Of a DNA stretch of 64,000 bases, positions 35,245 to 44,850 are shown one piece after another. Below the pieces are notes generated by a model. That model searched no databases and was not told the origin of the DNA. It saw only the letters and a list, made by a program, of their open reading frames with translations. The DNA comes from an uncultured Pseudomonadota bacterium. Its GTDB lineage: Bacteria; Pseudomonadota; Alphaproteobacteria; Rs-D84. Numbering within the stretch: the stretch's first letter is position 1; every line of letters begins with the position of its first letter. The position numbers were made by a program, and so were the translations under genes. The stretch is from NCBI GenBank assembly GCA_902774285.1, contig CACYHO010000001.1:137303-201302 (forward strand), given 5' to 3'.

Positions 35245-35266
35245 GTTATAACAAAAGGAATAAAAT

Positions 35267-36202
35267 ATGAATAAATTCACATTTACAGGGAATGGCAGAA
35301 ATAAAGATTTTTATTTTACTTTCCCATTTTTTACCAATGCTGATATTGTTGTGAAAATCAATAACAATCTTGCAACTGGATACAGTGTTTTTTGTATTCC
35401 GGGAACAGAAGCCAAAGATTTTCCGTTTACTGGTGGCCGTATTCACTTTGCAACTGCGCCTAAATCGACAGACATTGTGACAATAGAACGCAAATTGCAA
35501 CTTAATCGCCTTATAGACTATCAACCAACAGCAATATTAAACCCGACAACTATCAACCAAGATATGAATTATTTTTTTGAACTGTTGAAAGATATCAAGG
35601 GTGATTTGGCCGGATTTGCAGAAACTTATGCAGATTTTACAGACACTGAAAGCGCGCAAAATTTACTGACACAAATAGATGCTGTTATAAATGAAATAGA
35701 CAACCTGGGCGACATATCGACAATACGCAGCAACATAACAGACCTTGGGACATCTGTATCAAATTTATCAAATTCTCTGAACAGTTTAACAACAACAGTT
35801 GGCACGCATACGACAGATATTGGGACAAATACAAACGATATAACCGCATTAAAAGGTTATGATTATGTAATCGAAAGCCAAGAACCGACAGCCGAAAATA
35901 ATTACACATGGTACCGCAAATACAAATCCGGCTGGGTCGAAATGGGTGGAAGAAACAACGGATTGAACGAAATAGCCACAATACAGTTACCAATAAACAT
36001 GAAAGATTTGTCGTATACAGTACAAATAACACGTTTGGTTGTGACGACAGCAAATGATCAAGCATCAATAAGTTTACAGGCAAGAAATTTATCTCTGTCT
36101 AGTTTTCAGGTGCGTCAAACATACGCCACAAGCAACGGCGGAGGAACCGGTAGTGGTTCTGGTTATGCATATAATTGGATTGTTTTTGGTTTTTCAGAAT
36201 AA
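35267..36202 (+). CDS. Phage tail-fibre-like protein, isolated
   Basis: The 311-residue protein starts with a beta-rich segment (FTFTGNGRNKDFYFTFPFF..ADIVVKINN) and the stretch LIDYQPTAILNPTTINQDMNYFFELLKDIK (about 87-115), which resembles the connector domain of T7-like tail fibres. A Ser/Thr-rich coiled coil (about 140-190, ITDLGTSVSNLSNSLNSL) and a C-terminal beta domain with YTWYRKYKSGWVEMGG (about 210) follow, all usual for trimeric fibres. AAAAGGAA precedes the ATG. No other phage gene is near; it sits between tRNA-fMet and glycosyltransferases, with codon use like its surroundings. It may be a domesticated adhesin or a relic. Confidence 0.65.
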   Translation: MNKFTFTGNGRNKDFYFTFPFFTNADIVVKINNNLATGYSVFCIPGTEAKDFPFTGGRIHFATAPKSTDIVTIERKLQLNRLIDYQPTAILNPTTINQDMNYFFELLKDIKGDLAGFAETYADFTDTESAQNLLTQIDAVINEIDNLGDISTIRSNITDLGTSVSNLSNSLNSLTTTVGTHTTDIGTNTNDITALKGYDYVIESQEPTAENNYTWYRKYKSGWVEMGGRNNGLNEIATIQLPINMKDLSYTVQITRLVVTTANDQASISLQARNLSLSSFQVRQTYATSNGGGTGSGSGYAYNWIVFGFSE

Positions 36203-36228
36203 AAATCGGGATTTCTAATCCCGATTTT
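36202..36228. terminator. Bidirectional terminator
   Basis: AAAATCGGGATT-TCT-AATCCCGATTTT, a 12-bp perfect stem between the tail-fibre-like gene and the converging glycosyltransferase operon. Confidence 0.85.
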
Positions 36229-36266
36229 ATAATGTTTTTTATGTTGTAATACTGAGAGTCTATATT

Positions 36267-37664
36267 TTATTTTTTTACAGAATAAAAATTCTTAAGTTCT
36301 TTTATATGTCCGTCCATTGTTTGTAATTTATTAGCACGTTTATAATATTCATCTAACAAATCTGGATCATCGATTAACTTTATCAATTTTGCACGAAAGT
36401 CCTCTGCGTCTGCACCTTGGAATCTGAATAAATTTGACTTTGTTAATTCAGATGCACCACCAAAACTACTTGCAAGAACAGGCACACCAAGTGCAGACAT
36501 TTCAATTGCAACCTGAGGTAAATTATCTTCCCAAATAACCGGCACAATGCCCAAATCTACATTTGCTAAAATATCGTTTATATTGTTGTGCGTATATCCA
36601 TCATAAATAGATATGGATTTAAACCCAGATAATTTTTGTGGTTCTTTTACACCCCTTGCTGCAATAACGATATTTATCATTTTTTTGTATTTTGTTGGTA
36701 ACTGAGATAACGCATCAACCATAAAGAAATACCCCTTGTCTTGTCTGGCATATCCAAGATAACAGATTGTAAAATCGTCCTTTTTGGTTGTATTATGTCT
36801 GTGGTCTAGAGCATTGTCGGCAAATTTTGTTCCAATATACGAACATTTTACTTTTTTCGGGTCCATACCATGTTCAATACAAATATCAGCAACGCGTTGA
36901 GATACGGCTAATATAATATCAACATATTTATTTATATATTCTATGTTAGATTCTCTAAATTTCTTAAAATCTTCTGCTGTTGATAAATGTTTTGCTGGAA
37001 AATATTTTTTTAGACTTCTATAAAATACCTTACTTATTATTTTTGATAGCAAACGTGGTATGTGTGCCATTTTCAAAAAGCGATAAACGTTTTCGTTTCG
37101 TTCGTTATATGCAATCATTTCGTTTTGAAAACACTTTACACATTCTTTTCCATTACAAAAATTTTTGCAAATACACCCTTGTTTTTCTTGAAAATATTGT
37201 GCACGTGGACAAATTGGTATATAATTATGTACAGAAAAAACAATCTTTGTGTTTGGATATTTTTCTTTTATTTTCATACAAGATGGGGTTATTCCTTCAA
37301 AGTTATTAATGTGAATAACATCAAAACCACCACAATAATCTATAAAATCAGAAAAAACATTTACAATTGTTTCATTATTCGTATACTTTTTAATATCACT
37401 TCCTGCAATGACCATTGGCGATAAAATTGGTGAATTAATTATTTCATATGATTTGATACGTTTATCATGAGAGCCCTGTGATTTTCTAAAATATGTTTTT
37501 CTCTTGAAAGGATTGTATTTAAATCCGGAAGATAAAAAATATATTTCATCTTTGCTATCGGTTGATAGTAATTTATCAATCAAATTTTTCTGATATACTT
37601 GGACACCACCGCCGACTATTTTATGATAGTCATAAGGAACCCAATTATAGTAAAGAATTTTCAT
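36267..37664 (-). CDS. Glycosyltransferase family 4
   Basis: GT4 enzymes are GT-B fold retaining transferases of cell-surface polysaccharides. The 465-residue protein starts MKILYYNWVPYDYHKIVGGGVQVY with the glycine loop, has a Cys-rich insertion (CPRAQYFQEKQGCICKNFCNGKECVKC, about 152-178) and the C-terminal donor-binding pattern ICYLGYARQDKGYFF (about 300) and LGIVPVIWEDNLPQVAIEMSALGVPVLAS (about 378-406) with the EX7E motif. It is last in a four-gene surface-sugar operon. Sugar and acceptor unknown. Confidence 0.88.
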   Translation of the reverse strand: MKILYYNWVPYDYHKIVGGGVQVYQKNLIDKLLSTDSKDEIYFLSSGFKYNPFKRKTYFRKSQGSHDKRIKSYEIINSPILSPMVIAGSDIKKYTNNETIVNVFSDFIDYCGGFDVIHINNFEGITPSCMKIKEKYPNTKIVFSVHNYIPICPRAQYFQEKQGCICKNFCNGKECVKCFQNEMIAYNERNENVYRFLKMAHIPRLLSKIISKVFYRSLKKYFPAKHLSTAEDFKKFRESNIEYINKYVDIILAVSQRVADICIEHGMDPKKVKCSYIGTKFADNALDHRHNTTKKDDFTICYLGYARQDKGYFFMVDALSQLPTKYKKMINIVIAARGVKEPQKLSGFKSISIYDGYTHNNINDILANVDLGIVPVIWEDNLPQVAIEMSALGVPVLASSFGGASELTKSNLFRFQGADAEDFRAKLIKLIDDPDLLDEYYKRANKLQTMDGHIKELKNFYSVKK

Positions 37665-37665
37665 G

Positions 37666-38742
37666 TTATTGCTCTTCTTTCAAAAGTTTAATACAAATCA
37701 AATTTAAACCAAGTAATTTAAATAATATTTCATGGCGATTAAGGTGCAACTTTATAAGTTTGCTTCTATAATACCTACTTTTTACACAGAATCGCCAAAA
37801 AGCAGGACTTTTAACACATGTTTTATATAATATTTTTTCTTCCGATGTTATATAATCAGAATTTTTAATAATATCTTTATCCAACCAAGAACATATTGTT
37901 TTTATTCGGTTATAACAATTTTGTTTATTTTGTATTGTTTTTAATCTTAAAACAGTATCCATGTAATTCAAAGCTCGTTTTGTCAAATGGTGTAATATAT
38001 TTTTATCTGTTATATGTTCTTTTTTTACAAAATCAAAAATATCCTCTAACCTTGATAATGGAACATTATAATTATTAACAGAATTTTCAACAACAATTCT
38101 ATAATGATAATATGCTTCATCTGTGTATTTAATTTTTTCTGCTAAACACATTGTTTGTACTTGAAAAGGATTGTCTGTCCAACCAGCACCTGGTGCCTCT
38201 ATAAATTTAATTTTGTGTTTATTTAAGAAATTACGTTTATACAAGCAACTCCATATACTTGGGTGGTGCGACAAAAATACAGGATAATCTTTAATTTTAA
38301 AAATATTAGTTGGTGGATTATACAGCCATTTCATTTTGTCGGTATGAAATTTTTTATTTGGAATAGTTATATGCATAAAAAAAGATGATTTCACAATATC
38401 TACATCATTTTTTGATGCAATATCATATAATTCTTTATACATATTTTTATCTATCCAATCATCGCTTTCAACAATTCCAATATATTCACCACGTGCCAGT
38501 TCAATACCATGATTCATTGCAACGCCATAACCACCGTTTGGTTGATGAACCGCCACAACACGTTTATCGCGTTTAGCATATTCATCAACAATCTGTGGAC
38601 ATTTATCAGGCGAACCATCATCAACCAATATAATTTCTATATCTGTTAACGTTTGTGCCAATATAGAATCAACACATTGATTTAAATACTTTTCAACCCC
38701 ATAAATAGGAACAACTATTGATACTTTCGGTTGTTTTTTCAT
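37666..38742 (-). CDS. Glycosyltransferase family 2
   Basis: The 358-residue protein has the GT-A start KVSIVVPIYGVEKYLNQCVDSILAQT, IILVDDGSPD (about 38), the DxD-like VESDDWID (about 96) and a long C-terminal part without membrane helices. It is similar over its N-terminal half to the next gene upstream, so the two arose by tandem duplication. It ends 1 bp before the GT4 gene. Likely adds a sugar to LPS or a capsule. Confidence 0.9.
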   Translation of the reverse strand: MKKQPKVSIVVPIYGVEKYLNQCVDSILAQTLTDIEIILVDDGSPDKCPQIVDEYAKRDKRVVAVHQPNGGYGVAMNHGIELARGEYIGIVESDDWIDKNMYKELYDIASKNDVDIVKSSFFMHITIPNKKFHTDKMKWLYNPPTNIFKIKDYPVFLSHHPSIWSCLYKRNFLNKHKIKFIEAPGAGWTDNPFQVQTMCLAEKIKYTDEAYYHYRIVVENSVNNYNVPLSRLEDIFDFVKKEHITDKNILHHLTKRALNYMDTVLRLKTIQNKQNCYNRIKTICSWLDKDIIKNSDYITSEEKILYKTCVKSPAFWRFCVKSRYYRSKLIKLHLNRHEILFKLLGLNLICIKLLKEEQ

Positions 38743-38754
38743 ATATTAACCTTT

Positions 38755-39837
38755 TTATAATTTTATTTTTTTAATGACTATTTTATTAAATATATAGTAC
38801 ACCTTGTATCCGTCAGATATACGGGTTTTATATATTGGCTGTATTACAGAAATAATTGCACGAAACACAGGATATATTGGATTATATGGATTAATTATGC
38901 TTAACATTTTTAACCATTGTTTATCATCAAAATATTTTCGATCTAATATTTTTTCCTTGTGATATTTTTTGTATTCCAAAGAAAAACGTTTCAAGAATTG
39001 TTTTTGTGCATCACTTGCCAATCGATTTAAATTCCACATATACGTACCAAATTTTACACGGGATATCAATTTACGCATAAATTCATCTAAATCCCCACGT
39101 TCTTTAAAAAATCTTTCGATTTCTTCATATTCATCACAAACACAAAATACTTTACCGGTTGATTTAACTGATGAATTTTCATTATCACAACGATAATGCA
39201 ACCAGGCTTTTGATGTTAAATATGCACGTTTTGTACATGCAAATACTTTAAAATTAAAACCTGTATCTTGAAAACTTGCACCCGGAGATTCTAAAAATCT
39301 TATTTTATTCTTTACTAAAAATTCGCGTTTATAAATAGCAGACCAAATTGCAGGATATGCAAAAAATACAGCAGTTTCTTCATGTGGATTTATGACAATA
39401 TTTACATTCTTATCAGGTAAAGAATTATATTTTTTGTTTTGTTTCCCATTTGTTGTTGTGTATTCATAAAAATTACTTTTTACAACATCTACTTTTTTCT
39501 TTTCTGCAATTTTTACCAAAGATTCAAACATATCAGAATCAACCCAATCATCAGATTCTACAATACCAACGTATTCACCGGTTGCAGCATCCAAACCGCG
39601 ATTCATAGATTTACCATAACCTTCGTTTTCTTTATCAATAACCACAAAACGTTTATCTTTTTTGGCATATCTTTTTATTATATCTAATGTTGAATCTTTT
39701 GACCCATCATTTATACAGATAATTTCAATATCTTTTAATGTTTGATTAATAATACTATCCAAACACTCTGGTAAAAACTTTTCTACGTTATAACAAGGAA
39801 CCAGTATAGATACTTTTGGTTGTTTTTTTGCTGGCAT
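38755..39837 (-). CDS. Glycosyltransferase family 2, paralogue
   Basis: The 360-residue protein has KVSILVPCYNVEKFLPECLDSII, IICINDGSKDST (about 38), GYGKSMNRGLDAATGEYVGIVESDDWVD (about 75-102), the same layout as its neighbour. It begins 2 bp behind the glf stop. With UDP-galactopyranose mutase next to it, galactofuranose transfer is a reasonable guess for one of the two GT2 enzymes, but no residue proves it. Confidence 0.9.
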   Translation of the reverse strand: MPAKKQPKVSILVPCYNVEKFLPECLDSIINQTLKDIEIICINDGSKDSTLDIIKRYAKKDKRFVVIDKENEGYGKSMNRGLDAATGEYVGIVESDDWVDSDMFESLVKIAEKKKVDVVKSNFYEYTTTNGKQNKKYNSLPDKNVNIVINPHEETAVFFAYPAIWSAIYKREFLVKNKIRFLESPGASFQDTGFNFKVFACTKRAYLTSKAWLHYRCDNENSSVKSTGKVFCVCDEYEEIERFFKERGDLDEFMRKLISRVKFGTYMWNLNRLASDAQKQFLKRFSLEYKKYHKEKILDRKYFDDKQWLKMLSIINPYNPIYPVFRAIISVIQPIYKTRISDGYKVYYIFNKIVIKKIKL

Positions 39838-39839
39838 AC

Positions 39840-40928
39840 TTATAACCCTTTGGCTAAATCAATACAACGCGCAATCGCTTTATCCATATCATAATATTTA
39901 TAATCACCCAAACGACCACAAAAATATACATTTTTCATATCTTGTGACAAAAGCAAATATTTTTGATAAAGTTCGGCAGTTTCTTCATTTGCAATTGGAT
40001 AATAACGTTCGTTTTTACCGTTTTCAAAAGCCTCTGGATATTCATAAGAAACGATTGTTTTATCAGATTGGTCATTAAGGAAATATTTATATTCCCCAAT
40101 TCTTGTCCAATCATAATTGCACGGATAATTAATAACTGCAGCATCTTGGAATTTTATAAAAGGATATTTTATAAATTCAAAACGTTCACTGCGGTATGGT
40201 AATTCGCCATATTTATAATCAAAAAATTCATCAATACTTCCTGTCCAGAATAATCTGTCATATTCCATAGATTTATCAAAAGGCGTATTTAATTTAACAG
40301 TTATATTCAGATGATCTAATATTTTTTCGACCATTTTAGTATATCCACCAATTGGAATACCCTGGTATTTATCTTGAAAATATCTGTCATCACGTGAAAT
40401 ATAAACAGGAACACGTCCAGATACACTTGGATCTATTTCGTCTGGTTTTTTACCCCATTGTTTTAATGTATATTCTAAAAATATTTTCTCGTAAATATAT
40501 TGTGCTAAAAATTGTAAATCTTTATCGTCTTTCTTGCGTAATTCAAGAATTGGAACCTTTACATTTAATCCAAAATTATCTAATAATTTTTGTTCAATAG
40601 TATTTGCCAAAGATTCCGGAAATACAGTATGTAATGTATTCAAATTAAATGGAATTGGAACAATCTGTCCATCAATTAATCCGCGAACTTTATGCTGATA
40701 CGGATACCATTGACAAAAATTTGAAACAAAATCCCAAACTTGTTTATTATTAGTATGAAAAATATGCGTTCCATATTTGTGAACGCATATACCATCATCA
40801 TAATAATCATAAATATTTCCAGCAATATGTTCTTTTGTATCAATAATAACAACTTTTTCACCTTTATCTGCCAACAAACGTGCCAAAGTTGCACCAGATA
40901 TACCACACCCAACTATTAAATTAAGCAT
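39840..40928 (-). CDS. glf: UDP-galactopyranose mutase
   Basis: Glf is a flavoenzyme that converts UDP-galactopyranose to UDP-galactofuranose for surface glycans. The 362-residue protein opens with the FAD motif LIVGCGISGATLARLLAD, followed by DTKEHIAGNIYDY (about 33), YGTHIFHT (about 55), and family blocks LKQWGKKPDEIDPSVSGRVPVYISRDDRYFQDKYQGIP (about 140-180) and FCGRLGDYKYYDMDKAI near the end. The ATG at 40928 is chosen for AAGGAAG 3 bp ahead. It heads the glycosyltransferase operon. Confidence 0.95.
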   Translation of the reverse strand: MLNLIVGCGISGATLARLLADKGEKVVIIDTKEHIAGNIYDYYDDGICVHKYGTHIFHTNNKQVWDFVSNFCQWYPYQHKVRGLIDGQIVPIPFNLNTLHTVFPESLANTIEQKLLDNFGLNVKVPILELRKKDDKDLQFLAQYIYEKIFLEYTLKQWGKKPDEIDPSVSGRVPVYISRDDRYFQDKYQGIPIGGYTKMVEKILDHLNITVKLNTPFDKSMEYDRLFWTGSIDEFFDYKYGELPYRSERFEFIKYPFIKFQDAAVINYPCNYDWTRIGEYKYFLNDQSDKTIVSYEYPEAFENGKNERYYPIANEETAELYQKYLLLSQDMKNVYFCGRLGDYKYYDMDKAIARCIDLAKGL

Positions 40929-41007
40929 ATTCTTCCTTTTATTATAAACAAGACTATTTATTTCGTATTTAATATACAAATATATTCAAAAAAAATCAAG
41001 CGTACTA

Positions 41008-41622
41008 TCAATTGAAACATTTTTTAAGTGTTTCGCCTGTATCATTTATATCTACATATTTATTACGTATTTCTTCATCGGCGTGAATTTGTTGTTTTAA
41101 TAAAATGATATCTGGGTGATTTTGTAATTCTTCATTTAATTTATCTATCGCTGCTTCTATATTTTTTTCATTTTTTACAAATATTGGTATTATTGAATCA
41201 GACGCAATAGAAAGAGATTTTTTAAATAAATCTTGATTATCATCAATAACAGATAAATATGCACGGATATGTTCGTCTTCGTGTTGTAATATTGCATTAT
41301 AAGAACAAGAATTTGGACGATGTGATATATCTATTTGAACCAAAAAATCAGAATAACCTATTGTTGCATCTATACTTTTAAGAGATACACAAAAACCATC
41401 TTCAATTGAAGTTATATCTGCTGTTATTTCAAATTCATCAACAAGTGTAGCAATAACATCACCATGTAAAACATCCATTTTTTGTAATGGTTGAACAACA
41501 TTTTTTGTCCAAATTGGTGATGTTATTGTTATTTTTGGTTTCAATTTATAATCTAAACAATCATCCGCAAATACAAAATTTGGGACCAAAATAAACAATA
41601 AAAAGAATATTTTTCTAAACAT
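41008..41622 (-). CDS. Exported HExxH protein (DUF922-like predicted zinc protease)
   Basis: The 204-residue precursor has a signal peptide (cleaved near VFAD, residue 20) and a zinc-protease type motif LQHEDEHIRAY, with His114, Glu115 and His118 as HExxH. Four cysteines in the mature part may form disulfides. The pattern is like DUF922 predicted periplasmic peptidases. It starts 3 bp behind the virB4 stop and so belongs to the virB3-virB4 transcript, in the place where virB6 usually follows. A wall-opening or processing role for the secretion system is inferred only from position. Confidence 0.7.
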   Translation of the reverse strand: MFRKIFFLLFILVPNFVFADDCLDYKLKPKITITSPIWTKNVVQPLQKMDVLHGDVIATLVDEFEITADITSIEDGFCVSLKSIDATIGYSDFLVQIDISHRPNSCSYNAILQHEDEHIRAYLSVIDDNQDLFKKSLSIASDSIIPIFVKNEKNIEAAIDKLNEELQNHPDIILLKQQIHADEEIRNKYVDINDTGETLKKCFN

Positions 41623-41625
41623 ATA

Positions 41626-44040
41626 TTACATTGTTTGCTTTTTTAAATATTCTGCAACAAAATTATTTCCATATGTTTTATATAATTCTTCGGCCAGTAA
41701 AACAGATGAACGACCAGATTCAAATAACTTTAACATATTACCCAAACCACCAAGTTCAGTATTTAAAATTACAGATTCGCCATTAACCGGACGTGATAAT
41801 AATACTGCACGTTTAAGATTTGGATAGGCTTGACCCTTGATAAATGCCATTTCAAGCGGATTAAGATTCCATTTTTCATAATCACTTACATCAGCCGCTG
41901 GATTACGGAAGAATAATACAGTTTGTGCTTGACCACGAACGACATCACCTATGCCTAATTTATCAAGTACATTTGCGCGTTGGAATGCCACCATATATGC
42001 CTGACGGTTTTTACGACCTTCTTGTAAACCTGCAATAAAATTATCTCGGAACATTTTATTTTCAAGCATTGGCGCGGTTTCATCAATCATAATAAGTGAA
42101 GGATTTCCGCCGGATACAGTGATATTATTGATACGATGTAAAATATAAGATATAACCGCTGGTGCTAATACTTCATCTTGTAAAATTTCTGTAAAATCAA
42201 ATGTTGTTAAACGTGCATTTAAATCAAGTGTATCACTTTCTTCATTAAATATATCGCCATATTGTAATGGATCTATCCATTTCTTTAATTCGGCACGCAT
42301 TTGACCAGATGAAGAAAAACAACTTTCATAAAGATTTTTTAATAATCTATCTTTATCTTGTAAATAATCAAAATTAACAGATACAGCACGTGCAATTTCA
42401 TCCATTGAAACAGCATCATTAATACCTGTTATCATCGAAAACCATCTGCGTAAAAATGCACGATTTGAAGTACTATCTGGCATTTTTAATGGATTTAAAT
42501 GTGTTAAAAATGTATCTTTACTTGCATCTTTTTCTTTACCATTCATAGTGATATATTTACCACCAACAGCCAATGTGAATATTTCTGCACCTTTGTTTCT
42601 GTCAAAGAAGAATGCTTTTAATTTCGGATGACGTAATGATTGCGCAATCAAGAAAGAGAATAATGTTGTTTTACCGCCACCAGTTGGACCAATCGTAAGT
42701 GTATGACCAACCGCAGCCGGTTTATCAGATACATGAAATTGAAATTGATACGGTGTTCCCTGGGCTGTTGGAAATACAACTAATGGTCCATGTCCCCAAT
42801 CACTGTCTTTGACACCTGTTGGCATTGATGACAAAGGTATACTGGTCGCCGCAGTTTTTGATAACATTTTAAATGTTCTTGGAAATACATCAAAACCTGG
42901 TAATTGTGCAAAAAATGATACCTTGGACGCAAAATTTTCAACAACCGGTGATATACCAAATGATGCAGATATTTTCTTGAATTCATTAATATTTTCATCT
43001 AATTCTTCTATATTGTCACCAAATAATATAAATAAAGGGTAATAATCAACCAGTGTTTGATTACCTGTTTTATTTTCATCCATAGATGATTGTGCTTCAT
43101 TTATTTGTTCAAGTGTAGATTCTTCTGTTTCATCTGTTATTGTTGAACGGTGTTGACGCAACAATGTTTCAATATCACTTGATTGTAAAATATGAAATGC
43201 ATTCATACATATCATTTCACATTGAATAGTTGAAATAGTATCAAAAAATTCTTCGTCCATATAATCTGGTGACATCTTAAAAGAAAGTGCGGCTGCATAA
43301 TATGTTTTATCACCACTATTATATATTATAACCCCATTTTTATTAAATTCTACATTATCAACACTTATTAAATTTTTAATATTATTATCACATCTTTTAA
43401 TTACAGGTTTTGTCACAGGTGATAAAATTCTACCAAAAAATGTAGCCATATTATCAGTATTATTATTTCTTAATAATTCTAGTTTATATGCAGATAATAT
43501 TGATTCTATATAATTACAATATTGGTTTAATTTTTCATGATTATTTTGACCATGAACAGATATAACAACATAATAATTATTAGAATAAATTTTTAATCCT
43601 TGATTATTCCATTTATCATATATTTTTTGAAGTACAGGTTGATCAAATTCATAATCTGTTTTTTGATCTATAAAATCACGAATTGTAAAAAATCTAAGAT
43701 AAACATCAGGATCTTGAATTTGATTAAATAATTGAGCGCGTAAATCTAGCATTTTTTCACGATTTTCATCACTCATCATACTAGTTTGAACACCTTTTAT
43801 TTTATAAACACGAACAAGAGAACCATCGGTTATAAATAAACTGTCATCATTATAAACATTATCAAATGGTAAATAATCGGAATATTTAGTATAACCAAAA
43901 TTAGGAAAAATCTTTTTTGTTAAAGCAGGTATATAAGCTAATAAAACTAAAAATACAAAAATAACAGCCATTGATATTATAACCATTGTTAATATCATAG
44001 AATCTGTATTACCTGCAAAATAACTAAATAATTTATCCAT
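41626..44040 (-). CDS. virB4: VirB4/TrbE-family type IV secretion ATPase
   Basis: VirB4 energises assembly and transport in type IV secretion. The 804-residue protein has a hydrophobic N-terminal segment (about 15-40), the CagE/TrbE/VirB domain (about 190-420) and a RecA-like ATPase with Walker A LTIGPTGGGKTTLF (about 455), Walker B SLIMIDETAPML (about 640) and a later MVAFQRANVLDKL. The N-terminal membrane segment is unusual for stand-alone VirB4 and recalls fused VirB3-VirB4, but here virB3 is a separate gene 3 bp upstream. Confidence 0.9.
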   Translation of the reverse strand: MDKLFSYFAGNTDSMILTMVIISMAVIFVFLVLLAYIPALTKKIFPNFGYTKYSDYLPFDNVYNDDSLFITDGSLVRVYKIKGVQTSMMSDENREKMLDLRAQLFNQIQDPDVYLRFFTIRDFIDQKTDYEFDQPVLQKIYDKWNNQGLKIYSNNYYVVISVHGQNNHEKLNQYCNYIESILSAYKLELLRNNNTDNMATFFGRILSPVTKPVIKRCDNNIKNLISVDNVEFNKNGVIIYNSGDKTYYAAALSFKMSPDYMDEEFFDTISTIQCEMICMNAFHILQSSDIETLLRQHRSTITDETEESTLEQINEAQSSMDENKTGNQTLVDYYPLFILFGDNIEELDENINEFKKISASFGISPVVENFASKVSFFAQLPGFDVFPRTFKMLSKTAATSIPLSSMPTGVKDSDWGHGPLVVFPTAQGTPYQFQFHVSDKPAAVGHTLTIGPTGGGKTTLFSFLIAQSLRHPKLKAFFFDRNKGAEIFTLAVGGKYITMNGKEKDASKDTFLTHLNPLKMPDSTSNRAFLRRWFSMITGINDAVSMDEIARAVSVNFDYLQDKDRLLKNLYESCFSSSGQMRAELKKWIDPLQYGDIFNEESDTLDLNARLTTFDFTEILQDEVLAPAVISYILHRINNITVSGGNPSLIMIDETAPMLENKMFRDNFIAGLQEGRKNRQAYMVAFQRANVLDKLGIGDVVRGQAQTVLFFRNPAADVSDYEKWNLNPLEMAFIKGQAYPNLKRAVLLSRPVNGESVILNTELGGLGNMLKLFESGRSSVLLAEELYKTYGNNFVAEYLKKQTM

Positions 44041-44043
44041 TTT

Positions 44044-44343
44044 TTATACTACTAATTTTCTTGGTATTCTGTTTTTTATTATTTTTAAATTTGAAAATAT
44101 CAGTTGTGATATTTGAGGGTCTTTTTTTGAATAAAAAGCTAAAATTGTATGACAAAGAGATAAAACACCTAAAAACACTAACGGCAACCACATAGGTATT
44201 TCACGTGGTGGAATTATAGTAAAAATAACTATACATATAACAAATAAAATAAACCAAACCAGGAAATTTAAAACCGCAAGTGTATAAGGCACATAAAATA
44301 TGCGCGGTGGGTTTGCCAAAGCTTTCAGAACTTTTTGCCTCAA
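44044..44343 (-). CDS. virB3: VirB3-like type IV secretion membrane protein
   Basis: The 99-residue protein has the VirB3 look: NPPRIFYVPYTLAVLNFLVWFILFVICIV with two membrane helices (about 18-45 and 52-72) and a basic C-terminus. It starts with TTG, for which AGGAG lies 7 bp ahead, and precedes virB4 by 3 bp, the standard order. No other vir genes are in the window except the linked HExxH gene. Confidence 0.75.
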   Translation of the reverse strand: MRQKVLKALANPPRIFYVPYTLAVLNFLVWFILFVICIVIFTIIPPREIPMWLPLVFLGVLSLCHTILAFYSKKDPQISQLIFSNLKIIKNRIPRKLVV

Positions 44344-44604
44344 AATCTCTCTCCTGATGGTTTAATTATAACAATTTCAACTTTTTTCAACAAGCATAAA
44401 AGTAAAAATGTTGTTTTTTGTTAAATTTATTAAAAATCGCATATTTTTAAACGTGTTTGATATATTATTATTTTTTCAACTTTTTATATAAAAATATCAG
44501 AAATTAAGTATTTTTCTGTTTAAAACTTGTTTAAAAAATGTAAAAAAATCTTTTTAATAAAACAAACAGCTTAAATAAAAACAACAAATAAATATAATAA
44601 ATAT
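44344..44604. other. AT-rich intergenic region without gene
   Basis: These 261 bp between the virB3 operon and rpmJ are very A/T-rich. Both strands lack an open frame with a ribosome site. Promoters for the two diverging units must lie here; only the rpmJ promoter at 44605 is clear. Confidence 0.6.
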
Positions 44605-44632
44605 TTGATTTTTTATAAAACTGGTTTATAAT
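44605..44632 (+). promoter_or_regulatory. Promoter of rpmJ
   Basis: TTGATT, 16 bp, TATAAT, about 24 bp before the rpmJ ATG. Confidence 0.65.
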
Positions 44633-44655
44633 TGGCCAGTAAAAAGGATTCAGAT

Positions 44656-44790
44656 ATGAAATTTTTAAGTTCTTTAAAAGCTTGGAAAAAACGCGGTAAT
44701 ATTAAACAAATTCGCCGTGGTAAACAAGTTATATTGATTGACCCTTCTAATCCTAAATTAAAGGCTAAACAGGGTTTCAAGAAAAAATAA
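44656..44790 (+). CDS. rpmJ: Ribosomal protein L36 (bL36)
   Basis: The 44-residue protein MKFLSSLKAWKKRGNIKQ..VILIDPSNPKLKAKQG followed by FKKK matches bL36 of the alphaproteobacterial type, which lacks the zinc-binding cysteines and ends in FKARQG or similar. It belongs to the large ribosomal subunit. AAAAGGATT precedes the ATG. It is monocistronic with its own promoter and terminator. The four-residue C-terminal extension is slightly unusual. Confidence 0.9.
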   Translation: MKFLSSLKAWKKRGNIKQIRRGKQVILIDPSNPKLKAKQGFKKK

Positions 44791-44821
44791 TACATCCATG
44801 TATTTATTGGATAATGTTTTT

Positions 44822-44850
44822 ATACCTGGGTTTCCTGGGTATTTTTTTTT
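44822..44850 (+). terminator. Terminator of rpmJ
   Basis: ATACC/GGTAT stem with an inner GG/CC pair, followed by nine T. Confidence 0.75.

Noticed and set aside
41626-44343. Integrative conjugative element
   Set aside because: Only virB3, virB4 and one partner gene are present; no relaxase, coupling protein, integrase or att repeats were seen around them.
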